64,000 nt of DNA from Allacma fusca. Taxonomy: Eukaryota > Arthropoda > Collembola > Symphypleona > Sminthuridae. The stretch is from positions 41,020,801-41,084,800 of the forward strand of contig OX359247.1 of the NCBI GenBank assembly GCA_947179485.1. The letters run 5' to 3'. The notes below the pieces were generated by a model, which was not told the DNA's origin, did no database searches, and saw only the letters and a list, made by a program, of their open reading frames with translations. This document shows, in pieces, positions 27,415-40,661 of the stretch (within the stretch, counting starts at the first letter, position 1; each line of letters opens with the position of its first letter). The translations under genes and the position numbers were made by a program.

Positions 27415-30400
27415 TCAGTCACATCTCAGGTACTTTAAAATATTCCTACGTTTACTAAGAAACGGGTATGTCTTCTCCAAGTTGTCCAGGATGTCTTTTT
27501 TGCAAACGTAGATCACGAAAATGGCAAAGGCTTGGAGGACGTTGATGGTGTCAACCACAGCCCAGAACCAGTTCAGATGGACACCCGCATGAACCCAAGA
27601 AATGAATTCAAACACCCAGGTGATCCCCATAACGAAGAACAATTTCGAAAATAATGTCAACCTACAAAAATATTAAACTGAGTTTGTAAAAATCAACGTC
27701 ATCATCAATAAAAGTAAGTGCTATTAAAATAAGAAAATAATACTGTAATAAGTGCTATATTATTATAACATCTCAACAACAGCCTATCGTAAAGTAAGGA
27801 ATAATAATAAAGAACAAATCCAAGTAAAATGTGCCGATTAAAACTTACAGTTGCCGGGGGTTGTCCTGACTCTTTTTCGAGACTGACTGGCTATTTTTCT
27901 TGTAGTGATACAGCCAATAGAGGGTAACGCAAAAGAAGATTACATCCAAAGTCAATGTAATTGCGACAGGGTAATAAATATAGTGTCCCAATGAGCTGGG
28001 AGTGACGAAGCAGGACCTTTGACCGTATTTGGGTGGTTTGATGAATGTACAGTTGTTCCTTAAAGTCAAGCAATTACGTATCTTGTGAGCAGCATCAGGT
28101 TCAGAATTAAAAATAAAATGTGTCCAGATACTTTTGCCCCTATTACAGGAAATTTCCTTTTAGGATTAGGTCCCCTGCAGAGAATGTATACTCTACGTAA
28201 TGTTACATACTGTATCTAATTTTGGCACGTAATTTTAGATACACTGTCGTTTCTTAAAAAGTTATTTTTTCTTCTTACAAAATATTTACTGTAGAGCTCA
28301 CTTGAACAGGAACGTGACTATGTTTCCTCCTCTCGGGAGGAAACACGCTGAGTGCCCTTATAAAAAGAGTTTCCTGTAAACATGCTTGACGGTTCTGTTT
28401 GAACATGCAGTCAATCAATAGATACAAATATTGACTTTGTAAACTAAAGACAGACTCTGAAGTAAGAGCATTTTGCAGGTGGATACTTACCCAATAGCAA
28501 GATCCAGACAAACTGATATAATTACTATCAGGGCTGGAATTCCCCATCCAATGCACATGTGAACATACAATCTCTTGTCAACTTTCTTCTTTGAAGGTGT
28601 GACGGACCGGAAGGTCCACCACAAATCAAAACTTATTAGCGTCAGCCAGCAAAACGTGGAGAGGAAGCAGAAATGAGTGAGTACTCCTGCAAATTGTAAT
28701 AGTAATTACATCAGCACATACATACGTACATATATCTATCTACATCTACACAAATATTTATTAATTGTCTATAAATATAAATACTATCGTATTTCAACTC
28801 GCAGGTACAAGGCAAAAACATAATTGTAGATATAACGAAACCTGTAAAAAGCCAAAATATTTCTCACAAGCAAGAGAGACCGTACAGTCTCATAATACAC
28901 AACATAATTAAATATAATTACTACTTTTACCCTTACGTTTGCTCCATACCGTTCTTTTCCCATTATTTTTTACTTCGTTGCATACATTTTTACAGTACAA
29001 AATGTAATTATCTACCAGTTAACATATTTATAATTAATTACTTTCCGGAAAAGTAACTATAAAATTCCACGCATTTTTACAGAGTCTATCAACCTATTAA
29101 AATAATTCTAATTAAATCATTTAAATCATTGACCAAAGCTCACCATGCACGTAGCAGTAAGTCGAGCCGATGATGTTGTAGTACCTTGCCCCAATAATGT
29201 GAGTCAGGCCCAGAAGTATATATGTGAAGAACATGGACGTGGTGTGTCCAATGACTGTCCATCCATGAATATTCTGCTGCTTCCAGAGTAATCCATACAC
29301 GATGAGGATGAGGAATAAAAAAGAAGAGGACAGGAGCATTATGATGCCGAACGCCAAGGAAAAAACAGCCTATAAAAAGTAATTTGAGGAAAATTATTAC
29401 ACATTACTCACTCAAAGCCTTTGGGTCTCACAACATTAGTTATTAGAAATTTGTAGGAACAACAGTAGGTTTTGAAAGAGCCAAGCCTTAATAGAGTATT
29501 GAAAAGAAAATTTAGGCAATTATCCCTGTTAATTCCTCCATTCAGGGACTAGTAAAAGCTCATTCCTTACGTTTGTGGTGGAAGGCAAGTCACAGGAAAA
29601 CATGACTCCTTCATCTTCCTCATTCCCGAAAGGCTTCTCCACCCCAACATCCTTAATTCCATCAATACAGACTGACTCGATCGGGAGTTCTCGGAACACG
29701 AGACAGTTATAGTCATCCAGGGCATCAAAAAATAAGCGACCATCTGTTCGCACTCGAAACCTGCAAAATGTCAACAAAGCTTCAAAAATATTCCGATCGT
29801 TTCCGTGGAGCCGCTCCATTCTGAATAACGGTCTAAAATTTAATGCTATATGTAATGACGCATACAATAATTTAAACAAGTATCCACATCCACTTATCAT
29901 CAATCGTAGACTTCTTGTGCGTAATAAAAGACTCACCGGAAAATGTAAATTAGATTATACAACATCGATGTATATACGTATGTAAGTATAGCATTTTTAT
30001 TGTTCACTATAAATCTTTTCTTAAGAAAGGAGCTTTTACTGGTTCTTTGCTCGTCATTTTATCACACATTATTCCTAGCACTTACTTGATATTTGAAAGG
30101 GTCGTATTTTCTGATGCGCTTATGTTCAGTGCGTAACTGTGACTAAATGGGTTCGTCATTATGGCGCCCTTGCATTTAAACAACTCTTTTTTCGGCTTGG
30201 CTCGCACATAGTGGGGATGAATAGTGGCAGAGTCCACTGGAGTGAGCTTTTCCGGTAAGTCTTTGTAAAATTTTGGCTTGTATTGGATTGCAGTTTTTGT
30301 TGGTTTTCGGGCCGTGTAGCTCAGGACATTGCCGGGTGGGAGGCATTTCCGGATGCAAGGTCTGGTGCTGCTACACTCCGGCTTGCATAATTTAACTTCC

Positions 30401-32778
30401 ACTTGGGTATCTGAGAATCTTAAGAGGATAGTTATTGTTAGGGGCTCTAGTTCTGGCTAATAGTTACGTTGTACATTTGCTGTTCGCATTACATGAGCAA
30501 TAAATTGGTACTTGTAACGCTATTTTTTGTGGTATGGTGACAGTCTGAACAGTTGTTTACCTTGATAAGCAGTACTCATCTGTATTGTAAAAATCGTTCC
30601 CTATTTGTAAGTATCCGTCATCACGGAACTTTCCCATCTCAGGCTTAGCAGTCGCAGATGAGGTATCATTCTTTATGACCAGGTCGTAGGCGGCATCCTC
30701 ACAAAACGGCCTGCCAAACTCGAGGCTGTAAAAAACCATGGGAGAATAAATTACAAGTATCTATCTGTAGATATAGTCATTAAGCATGCGAGTGGTTCTG
30801 ACGTGAAAAGAACAGAGTTTTTACAGCCCTAATCTACATGCAAGTACATATTCTCGGCTAAGAAGTAAATTTGAATTGCCCGAATAGTTTTGACAGAAAA
30901 AGTCGCTAAGGAATAAGCAATTATCAAAGTTTTCAGGTCTGAAACATTAATTTGACTTAACAATCTGGTAGATAGATAATTTTATTGGTGGATTTGGCCT
31001 TGGCCCTTACAACCTGTTAACAAAAGTAGAATTGTTTGTGTCTGGAAAATAATTAGCTAAGAAGCACCAGTGAATTTCTATCGCAAAAATTTTATGTGTG
31101 GGTCTATCTGTATCGTGTACGTACGCATGCCCTTATTGTGAGGGGAGATGAAACTCGATCCTGTAAAAGGATGAGCGCCTGTATGTATATTGATGTATAA
31201 TTATGCAAACAGTATTCCATTTCATGTCTTTTATTTTTCTTGCATACACACAACCTATGGCCAACTAAGGAGCTAAGAGGAAATTTTCACGGAGACAGGG
31301 ACATTAAACGAATTTACAACTGGTCCAAAGGGATTGGTATGAGGATTAATTTTGTACTTAATATATAGCAAAACTTCCCATTATCCCAAGTAAGTTAGGC
31401 TGTAACTGTAACGTTACGGTATCCCTTAGAGAGGAATAACATCTCGTGTTTTTAGACAGGGACGAGTTAGCTGCTAAAAGGGTTTTAAGGGATTCACACA
31501 TATCCCCCTACTACAAGTAATGGGAAGATCTCGAGGAAAGTGAACCATAGTGCACGAAAGCTATTTATCTTCAGTAGAGGTTATGAGACCCACAAGGTAG
31601 TGACAACCAAATATGTATGTCATGTATATATGACATTCGATCTGAGACTTTTTTTTTGCCAACATTTCATCACTAAATCAGACAGTAAGTGACTGGAACA
31701 GACATGGGAATGAGATAATTATCTACTGCAGCCATTGGCTTCCAGAAACTACTGTAGGTGCACAAAAGCACATATTTAAATTATGATGTCCTGCTTGATC
31801 TAAAATTGAAGTTGCATGTACATAACTAAAAATATATTAAATTCAGACGACGAAAGAGTATATCCCTCTCTCAAACTTGTTTTCGATAATTGTGATAATA
31901 ATGGCACCCCTTTGAGCAATTATTCGTACATTTGGCAATTATTATTTGCTGAGCTGAATTCTTGAAGGACTGTTTTTTCAGCAATTAAATGCACGTGTGA
32001 TTGATTATATGCGTGCATGATATTTCCTTATTTTTTGGAATTTTAACCGCAAGCTGACCGAATAACTACTGAATGTTCAAGCAATAATTTTTGCTTAAAT
32101 AGAAAACTCTCCAATTATGTATCTACTGGATACTAATATTATTGTCGGAGAAATTATTCAATTATTTATTGTATTTTGAAAGATTATTTGTAGGCTCCAG
32201 CCACAATGTTTTGTACTCGTTAATTATTTGTATGTTCGTTATTTAGAAAACTGCCCATGTACCATTTTGGTATCAGGCAATTTCCTTGGATTTTTACTCT
32301 TCATTTCAATGCCAAGGTGACCTGTTGCACTACGTTGTGGAATATAGGAAAAGCATTAGGTACACGTATGTATGAGCAAATAAATGCAAATAATTAATTA
32401 AATATAGATATACATAAAAACATGCGTTACATATTTAAAGGAATGAGAGGAAAGCCTTGAAAGTGCATACGAGTATTACCTAAAATTAAAAAATTCCCCG
32501 GGGCTAGTTACTCGAGCGAAGTCAGGAACTCTCCACGTTGGATTCACTGCTAGAAATGTTTGGTTATTTTCACAAAATCGAACCATTTGCCTAATTTCCG
32601 GCAAATTATCGTCATTAGAAGGTGCTCCTGCAGCATTGGAATATCCCAGAGGTGCAGTGGGACTCACAACGGAGTCAATTACTTTGGAATCGCTAATAAC
32701 ACCTGAGTTGTCGGATGAGCCCAGGGCTAAACTAAACTGAAGGACTGTAATAAACACAAGAGGTAATGTTCGGGACAT
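27415..32778 (-). CDS. Methuselah-like G-protein-coupled receptor, eight exons, complete
   Basis: Minus-strand exons: 32778-32480, 30725-30561, 30418-30086, 29760-29571, 29369-29144, 28686-28491, 28058-27849, 27661-27415. All phases agree and give 621 residues. Exon 1 begins with a signal peptide (MSRTLPLVFITVLQFSLALG). The extracellular part carries the methuselah-type pattern: DDGYLQIGNDFYNTDEYC, then VKLCKPEC and CIRKCLPPG, then FRVRTDGRLFF. Seven membrane segments follow: TM1 in SLAFGIIMLLSSSFLFLILI, TM2 after IGHTTSMFF, TM3 CFLSTFCWLTLISFDLWWTF, TM4 MCIGWGIPALIVII, TM5 around HYIYYPVAITLTL, TM6 FFVMGITWVFEFISW, and TM7 around TINVLQAFAIFVIYVCKK. Methuselah receptors sit at the plasma membrane; in flies they are linked to stress resistance and lifespan, with mostly unsettled ligands. 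Intron 1 is 1.75 kb, the others shorter. An alternative last exon is possible (27255-27361). Confidence 0.92.
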
Positions 32779-35700
32779 ACTGACACTTCCGAGGACTCTC
32801 CTCGACTGAGTAATAATCTCTGTCTGGATTTTGACAGTATTCTAGATTTTTTTTTTCGAGGGAACAAGAAAAACCCTGCTGGAAGTGTCAACGTCAAATG
32901 TCTGTATTATCGTAATGAGGTAGGGTTCCAAAGTTTAAATTGGGGCATAGTGAGATAAACCCTCAAAAATTCTGATTTAAATATTTCTCTCGTGGGTGCA
33001 CACTCCTCTCCTAATTATTATAAAGTTAAAATTTTGAGTACAGGAAACTTTTGTGAGATGAGTGTGTGATGATTTTGATTTATCCAAGCAAATTTTCCCT
33101 AAAGATTAAAAAATAAACAAAGGAGTTTTGTATACTCAACGGAAATAGTTTGTTCCCGCACGCAGGGCCTGGAGGTACATACGTGGGAGAGGAACTACTA
33201 CTTACAAGTAATAATATACAACGTCAGTATGCGGAACTCCCTCCTGTCAGGTTAACAACAAGATTTTATTTTTAGAGATTTTGTGGAGATATAATGGGCA
33301 CGCTTCGATCTCTCCATTTTGAAGCTTTCCAATAATATTCCTTCCTCTCGAATGCTCCTCTCTTACTGCACTTTGCACTTCTCCTCTCTCTCTCCAAGCC
33401 TCGCGTCTCCTCCTTTGCTAAATACTCAAGAGTTTTGCGGGCAAATTCGGAATGAGCCGGAGTCAACACATTCCGTCTCCATCCCGTCCTTACTTATACT
33501 CACGCAGGTCAGGGAGTCATACAAGGTGCTTTTTGTATTTATCCTCTCCGTTTTTTTTTATCAACTACGCCCAATTTTTTCGACACTCTTCAATTACATA
33601 CTCGGATACTAAACACTCAAAGTATCACTTGCGATTGGGAGCCAAGTATTAAAAAAAACAGCAATGCTTTTAGGAGTCTGCTTTTAGTCACGATTGATGA
33701 AACACCGCTGGCCATTTTGGGACTTACGGACCCATGTAGCCCACTTTAGTAAAATCTCTTGAGTTCTATTATCTTTATTAACCTGGATTAGATTCCGTGT
33801 TTTTGGGCTTACACGAGAAACCTAATTGGATTGAAAAATATAGGATGATATGAGTACTAACTTTGTACAGCGTTTTCCCTGTTTTTAATTGGGCACTCCA
33901 GCCAGGAGCCAAATTTCACTGCTTAGTTGCTCTTTAAGGAGAAAAATTTTGGAGTTTTTCATGTTGGAGTAATTATAATGGATTTAATTAATTTTTCTAC
34001 TGTAGACGTAGTGCTACTGTATTGTAAGGGGACTGTTTACAAAACAAGAGGCACTGTAGTTTTAGAGTTGTATAGCCACAGGCTGTATACATTGTACGTC
34101 TTCCTAATGAATTTGTGGCTGAAAATATTACATAAAGATATAGTACTCGCTGTATGAAAGGCTTTCACTCTCTAATCCTCTAATGTGTGGCGCATTCCGT
34201 AGTAAATTCATTAAGATTTCAACTCACGGTGAAACAAAAAATTGGAGAAGGGTTTAGTCTTAAAATAAACTGAAGTCTTAGAAGTCAAGTCACCGGAGTG
34301 CAAAAGCACACTTTTTGATTCAACATTTACAGCAACGTTTGACATGATAGAGTGGGTACATATTATTTTATACCGGCTAAGGAGCAAAATTGAAAAACAT
34401 ATTTTAATGGGTGTCCAGAAAATAGCAGACCAAAAAGAATGACTGTAATTTTCTAGGATTTAATTAAACTTCTTAATTTCTATATTTTCAAGAATAATTT
34501 TTAATTCTAAAAGTGCTCAGCTTACTTTGATTCTTTGAATATTCTCAAAAGTGCATTTATTTTTTATTGTAAATAGATTTTCAGGTGGATGTTTATAATA
34601 TTTTCTAAGTATTTTGTCTGCTTTTTCACAAAGCATGAATCTCAGCTTGAAAATTCGTAGGTTTCATTTTTGATGCTTCCAAAGTTTAAAAAAATTAATT
34701 CACGTTGGTGTTTAAAAGCACTTGTAAATATATGTATGCTTGTACGTGCTTCTACGTGTGACAACACTTGCAGTAGCTCATGCCTCTTAACTTCGATGTT
34801 GAAAATCTCGATGAGGAGCCCTGTTTATTTTCGTATCTTCAAAATTCATATCGTGTGTGCCAAGGAGGACAAGTGAGAATTTCTTGAAATATGGGTTTTT
34901 ACTACATCGTAATTATTGCAACTGCAATAATTATTATTTCCCCCCTAAATAACCTCTGGAAATGTTTGCTCATATTATATTTCTTTCGTCGCCAGTCACT
35001 TTTGTTTTCCGCGTAGTTCTAAGATTCGTAAATATTAGCATCTTATTGTTAGCTGATTGTATCTATCTACTATTACAGTGCTTGGGGATTGTAGCCTCTC
35101 ACTTTTCGTATTTTCATTCATACCAACCAACCAGATAGAGATGATAATGACTATAGCTCTGGGTACGCTAATTTGACGCAATTCCAAAACCACGGCTACC
35201 CCACACAAGCACGGAAGTATACGTGCAAGATAAAGGAATGGCCTCATAATAAATAAAGAAAGGGATCATTTGTATGTCTTACAACTGGAACAACAAATAA
35301 GCTTTTACGCGGAGCTGGGTGAGTGTGTAGTATGTGTGTAATTTATTACGTGTTTACTCATCAGCTTCTTCATATGCGACTACACACTCCACATTTCCCT
35401 ACCCGATATTACAGTAGAACATGCCACTAACGAGGGAAATATTTTCCAGCCTCCGTCTGACACCAACGGATTTAGTATGCCAAAAGAACGTCAAAAAGAA
35501 CAGCTTCCGGAGCAGATTTTTTAGGATGAAGTGCTAATTAAAAGATGAAATGCAAATAATTCTGTAGTCGTATATCGTCGTACTTTTATACATATATTGA
35601 GGTTGTCTGGAAATTGGAAATGCATATGTAACTTTATAGTACATGAGCATTTAACTCGGCTCGTGGAAAAAATTTCTGTTTGCTTCATCATTCATTCCTT

Positions 35701-36808
35701 TGAGGCTTGCACTCATTTTTACAGTTCCTCTTGTTTACACTGAAGATGATTAGATGCTGTTGTAAGTACAGAGCAGGATCCACGAGTCGGATCAATTACA
35801 GTAAATTGTCCCGGCTTGTAAAAACACTACTTGAGCTATGGGCCAGCAATTTAGCAAATTGTACCCTTACATTTGCCCGTAAATTACCATTCTTTGGGAG
35901 CTTCATTCTTCTTTGCAATTGCCAGATGTAATGAGTGTTTTCTCAGAACTGAGGTTATAGGACTGTAGGGGGAATGTGGATTTTACGCATTTGAGGTTTA
36001 ACTGGAGTTTAAAGTGAATGGACAATATGTACGCAATCCGATGTTCATATCCTCTCCTCAGAACTTTCAACTGGTAATTTCAGGATCATTTAATCCCAAG
36101 GCAGAAGGACACTGACGCACATTGCTATGTACACAAAAGTAGGGTGGTAAAGAGATGTTTTCACAGGATTTGTGCTGCAGCACTGACACACAAACGAGCT
36201 AATGTGTACACTGTGTTTAAGTGCACGTATATCCATGAATAAGATAGTAAGTAGTGTAACTCCATGTAAGTATATCTGTAGATATATATAAATGCAATTA
36301 TACATGATAGCCTTAACCTTTTACACTGGAATTTTTGGGTTCAGGGAAAGCCTCTTGGTTTAGCAATCCTGTAAAGCATGGGATATTTTGTGTATTGACT
36401 TTTGCCGGCCTGTTTGACTTTTTATAAACGCAGTGTGGTTATGACTGTTTTTACAGAGGATGAAGATTACACAAGATCTATATTACTCTTCACATTTGAA
36501 GACATGGAGACTTATTTAAAGAATTTTTTTATAGTTTTATTTTTAGTGTATTTACAAGTTTTGTAATTTATCATTTCATGTGACAAAGCATTACCCCCTC
36601 ATGAAAGCACTCAAGCTATGAATTTTGTATACAATGTACCCTCTGAAAGAGATCATATGTAAAAAGCACAAAATTGAATCCTTATACTATGCTATGGGAT
36701 GCTCTTTTAAGACAAAAAATTAATATTGAGGTGAATGTGTGCCTAAATGTGTTTGTCCCTGTAGAGAAACTCTGAGAAGGGATCTCTTTTAGGGGGTACA
36801 CTGCTTTT
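32779..36808. other. Upstream region of the receptor and intergenic DNA
   Basis: At 33270-33490 a purine-rich minus-strand segment (CT-rich on the plus strand) may be promoter or 5' UTR of the receptor gene. Beyond it, to 36.8 kb, no gene or repeat is recognised. Confidence 0.4.
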
Positions 36809-38602
36809 TCAAACAAATCTGTCTTTAAAGATCTTATGGTAATCTTGAGAGTTGAGTACAAATCCAGCCTGAGATTCCAAGTTGAGCTTTGGCTGGTTAA
36901 ATCCAATCGGATGGAAAATCGGTGAAAAATATTCGTTGAAAACAAATATATTCCATCCCTTGCCAAGTTTTCACCAATGCACTGGCGTTTACCAGTAGAA
37001 AAGGGTGAACGCTTTCTCGTTTTTTATCACAGTCTTTCCATCTGGGCTGAGAAATCCCTCCGGGAAAAACCTGTCTGGATATCACCCCAAATGTCCCTAT
37101 CATGATGACTCACGTAAAGATTTGGGACCAGCAGCAATCTTTGGGTATGTCGTAATCTTCAAATTTACCTGCGGATCATCATTTCCCTAACATTAATTAA
37201 CAAGCTAAAATGTGCTAAGAATAACTAATTCATTTAGCATTAATATATTAACACATTCAACCAGTGACTGTACATACAGAAAAAAAACTTACTTTTGCTC
37301 AAATAACCTCTATAAATGTAAAAATTCTCACTGAACCCCTGCAGCATTAATGCATATAATTCTTATAATAATTTATATTCTTTCAATGCACTCTCGCTAT
37401 TGCAGCGGACCCAATACAGTTGGTCTTACATCCTCCTGCAATAGGAAAAATAATGGTATAAAAATATTGGAGTAAAATTCAAAAATTATACGTCCTGTAG
37501 TGTAATTAATAATAAAGCATTTTATGATTAAAAACTTTGAAATTAGCGAACACTTCCTAGCGTTTGTCGTCTTGGTGTCTCCAGTTACCCCAATAAAGAA
37601 GGATCGTTACTAACTACATTTATGTACATACCTGGACTTATCCGCAAATGAACCTGATCTTGATTTCCTTATAACTGAATTCTGTTCCATTTATAATTCG
37701 TCTGAGCCTCAGGATTGTTCGCCAGGAACAGTATCATCCAAGACTGCCTGGATGAATTAGTGTCAGACCCAGCAAACAACAATTCTTCAATCTCAGCAAT
37801 TAATTATTTATCTGTACAATCGAATTATTAAAGATACATGTAAATTTATTCATTTACTACCCTTATGTACAATTTAGAAACTTAAATCACTTGCATTCTT
37901 CCTCTTTGTAAAAGCTTGAGCTTTCCTCGGTCGTTTCCTTAATTTGCAACATTTATGCATCTTTAAAATCTCCAGGATTACCATTTTTCGGCAACAATTC
38001 CTCATGGTCGGTAATTTCTTCTTGACACATTCCATGGAATTGGTCTGTAAGTGCAAGAGATTTTGTGAAACCTAATGGTTACGAAAATATTTTCAGCAAC
38101 CAAGGCTCTAAAAAAGGATACAATTGATGCGAAAGTTAAAGTTAGACATTCTGTGAGAAGAAAGTCACCTAAATGAGATTTCATTAATTAAGGTTAAAAT
38201 TTACATATGTACTTGAACTGTGACTGATTATGAGCCAATAGACAAAGGCATCTATTTATCAAGGAAATGTGTGCCCAATTTCAAGTTAAGGAATCTTTTT
38301 TTTTTTAATTTCAATTATAACCATACTTGTCGTTTTAGTATACAATTTGTAGTTTCTCTTCGTCATCCTGCTTGACATTATTTCCAGAAGCGATCACCCA
38401 GACAGTTTAAGACCGCCAGAGCAAATTTATAATTCATCATAAGCTCTAACCCTCTTGTTTTTTTAAGTTATATCATATCCTTACCTTCATCCATGATAAT
38501 TGTAAGTCTTCCATTACTGTTTACTATAACCGAAATTCCGTAAATGTCTCAGAATAAACCTTCGCTGTTCAGTCCAAGTCTGTTCCTTCGAAAGCAATAT
38601 TC
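36809..38602 (-). pseudogene. Cytochrome P450 pseudogene (CYP2-clan-like)
   Basis: Read on the minus strand, successive pieces follow the order of a P450: WTEQRRFILRHLR (helix C, exon 38602-38485); VWVIASGNNVKQDDE (about 38450-38335); a piece at about 38147-37890 ending in GNPGDF and SSSFYKEEE; ELLFAGSDTNS (I-helix AGxDT, about 37800-37630); and a final exon at about 37168-36809. That last exon has YDIPK, HHDRDIWGD, RFFPEGFLSPDGK, the haem motif PFSTGKRQCIGENLAR and a normal-looking C-terminus (NQPKLNLESQAGFV). It is broken: at least three frame changes lie within the haem exon, there are stops in helix C and after GDFKDA, and the ExxR exon (near 37430) is barely recognisable. The first exon is not found. 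It was probably a monooxygenase anchored in the ER membrane; GKRxCxGExLAR and the helix C wording favour the CYP2 clan. Confidence 0.9.
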
Positions 38603-40661
38603 CTGAAAATAGGAACGAAGTAGCAACCCCCTTTCAAGATTTTTGGTAAAAATAATTCATGCTCACAATTAGCAAAGAAGATCAAGTGTGAATATTTTCA
38701 GAAGGTCCTGGTGTACGTAATTAAATGTAATTATGTATGTATGTAATGTCAATGTGCACCTACAAGCATCCAAAATTCTATGATGCTTAGAAATTCTTCA
38801 ATAGTTGTTCCAGTTAATTTCAATATAACATAGTATGTATTTACTCTGGTGATAATTATTATAGAACTCCGTGCAATGCATGTACATATGTATATCTATG
38901 TCCTGTATTTTCAGTAACCTCATCATGATGAGCAGCCTTCGAACGAAATGTTAAGTTTCGTAAACGTAAACAAGCAATTCGGCTGTCATTAAGTAGGCGA
39001 AAGAACTTGATGTATGTACACTATTCATAAGAGTAGGCTTTAAAATTGTATTAAAAAAGTTAACGGCAATCCATATTCGTATCATTTTACCCACTCGACA
39101 GTACCGCCATAAACATGGATTCGGGTCTTCCGCTGAAGACATTTTGGTTGAAATATTCCTATTCATTTATATTCTCAAATTCACATTAAGGTACGTTCAT
39201 ATTGGGAAGTGCAGCGACGCAGCATCGCCATTAAACAATGTAATTTTTCTCACAACACAAGTTGCAATACAAATACATTTTAGTGACACTCTTTATAAAC
39301 TGTCAGAATTTAAGAACTGTGTAATAATAATGTACTTACATTTCACTACTTCCAGTGTCGATAAACTACATGCCAGTTATATGTACTTATCTACGCATGA
39401 CTAATAATTCTGTAAGCTCAAGTGACATGAACTACTTCAATCACTATTCCAAGGTCTTAGAGTATTTTTTTATATACAACCTGCGAACATAGGCAAAAAC
39501 AAAAAACGATGCAATTATGAATGTGAGGATTGACTCAATTTAGCGTAAAAATTGACTGTCATTTTATTCCAATCGCCGTCAATCTTTCCAGCTAATATCT
39601 TTCTCAGATTATGGTATTAAAAGTTAATCGAAAGTTCCCAGTATTACATGCAGTGGCTTTTCACAGTTGTAAATCCTTTCATAAGAGCATTTAGTCAATA
39701 AAAAAATGCTTGGACGTAATCTCTTTTAAGTTTCCTATTTTATAATGTTGTACGTACATATAATATATGCAGTGTTAGTTACAAGTATAGGATTTACCTA
39801 AAAACGATTTCTGAACTATTTTTGACTTTCGTTTAAAATTTAAATTTCGACGTTAACATAAACATGAGAAACTACATGCAATGTTATAAAAACATTAAGA
39901 CATTTTCAGGAACTCATCTTTTAAAATACCTTGTTAAAAAAACCGAATTAGCATCTTCTTGTAAATGGCACGGAAATCTGTATCTACTACACATAATAAT
40001 ATGTACACTTTGTGTTGCGTTGCCCACAAACCTATGTTTGTACGTCACACATTACATACAGTATGTGTGTGCATGCATGCATTTAAATGATATCACGGTT
40101 CTTAAACCCATTCCTTAATTTCAGGTTTTTGGAGTATTGGTGGCAATCAGTAATAATCTATTTCACAGCTTAGCGTGTCAAATAATTACATAATGAATAA
40201 ACAAAGTCAAGTTTGAAACTGGAATTGCAACAAAATCCATTAAATATTCCCATTTGACGTAATTACATAATTATACATACCTACATATGTGTACACAAGT
40301 GTGTGCAAATACATTTGTGATGGAAGCAACTTTATCTTTGAGAAGACTTTCAAAATGATGTTATTGATGTCATAACAACCTGGCCAAAGAACGAAGGTCA
40401 CACGAATCATGAATTTTGTAGGCTTAATTTTTAGATGCCAATATATGTAATGATGTCAATGGATTTTTGTAAAAACACTTGCACACTCTGGATTTCCTTT
40501 CCGTCAGTATTTGCATCCAGTGTTCCTAAAAGTCAAGGAACATTCTTATGTAAATTAAGTTAAACGGTTTAAACAGTTCTGATTTTTAGCACTTACTAGG
40601 GAAACAAACGTGTGCGTTCATACCTGTGTCCGTTGTTGTCGTCTTCAGCATATCGTCTGTA
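38603..40661. other. Intergenic stretch, nothing recognised
   Basis: No gene or repeat is recognised. A minus-strand frame at 38951-39166 has no family signature and is probably chance. Confidence 0.5.

Noticed and set aside
36682-36966. 94-codon minus-strand frame read as a gene
   Set aside because: It is one frame of the P450 pseudogene's haem exon continued past its true end.
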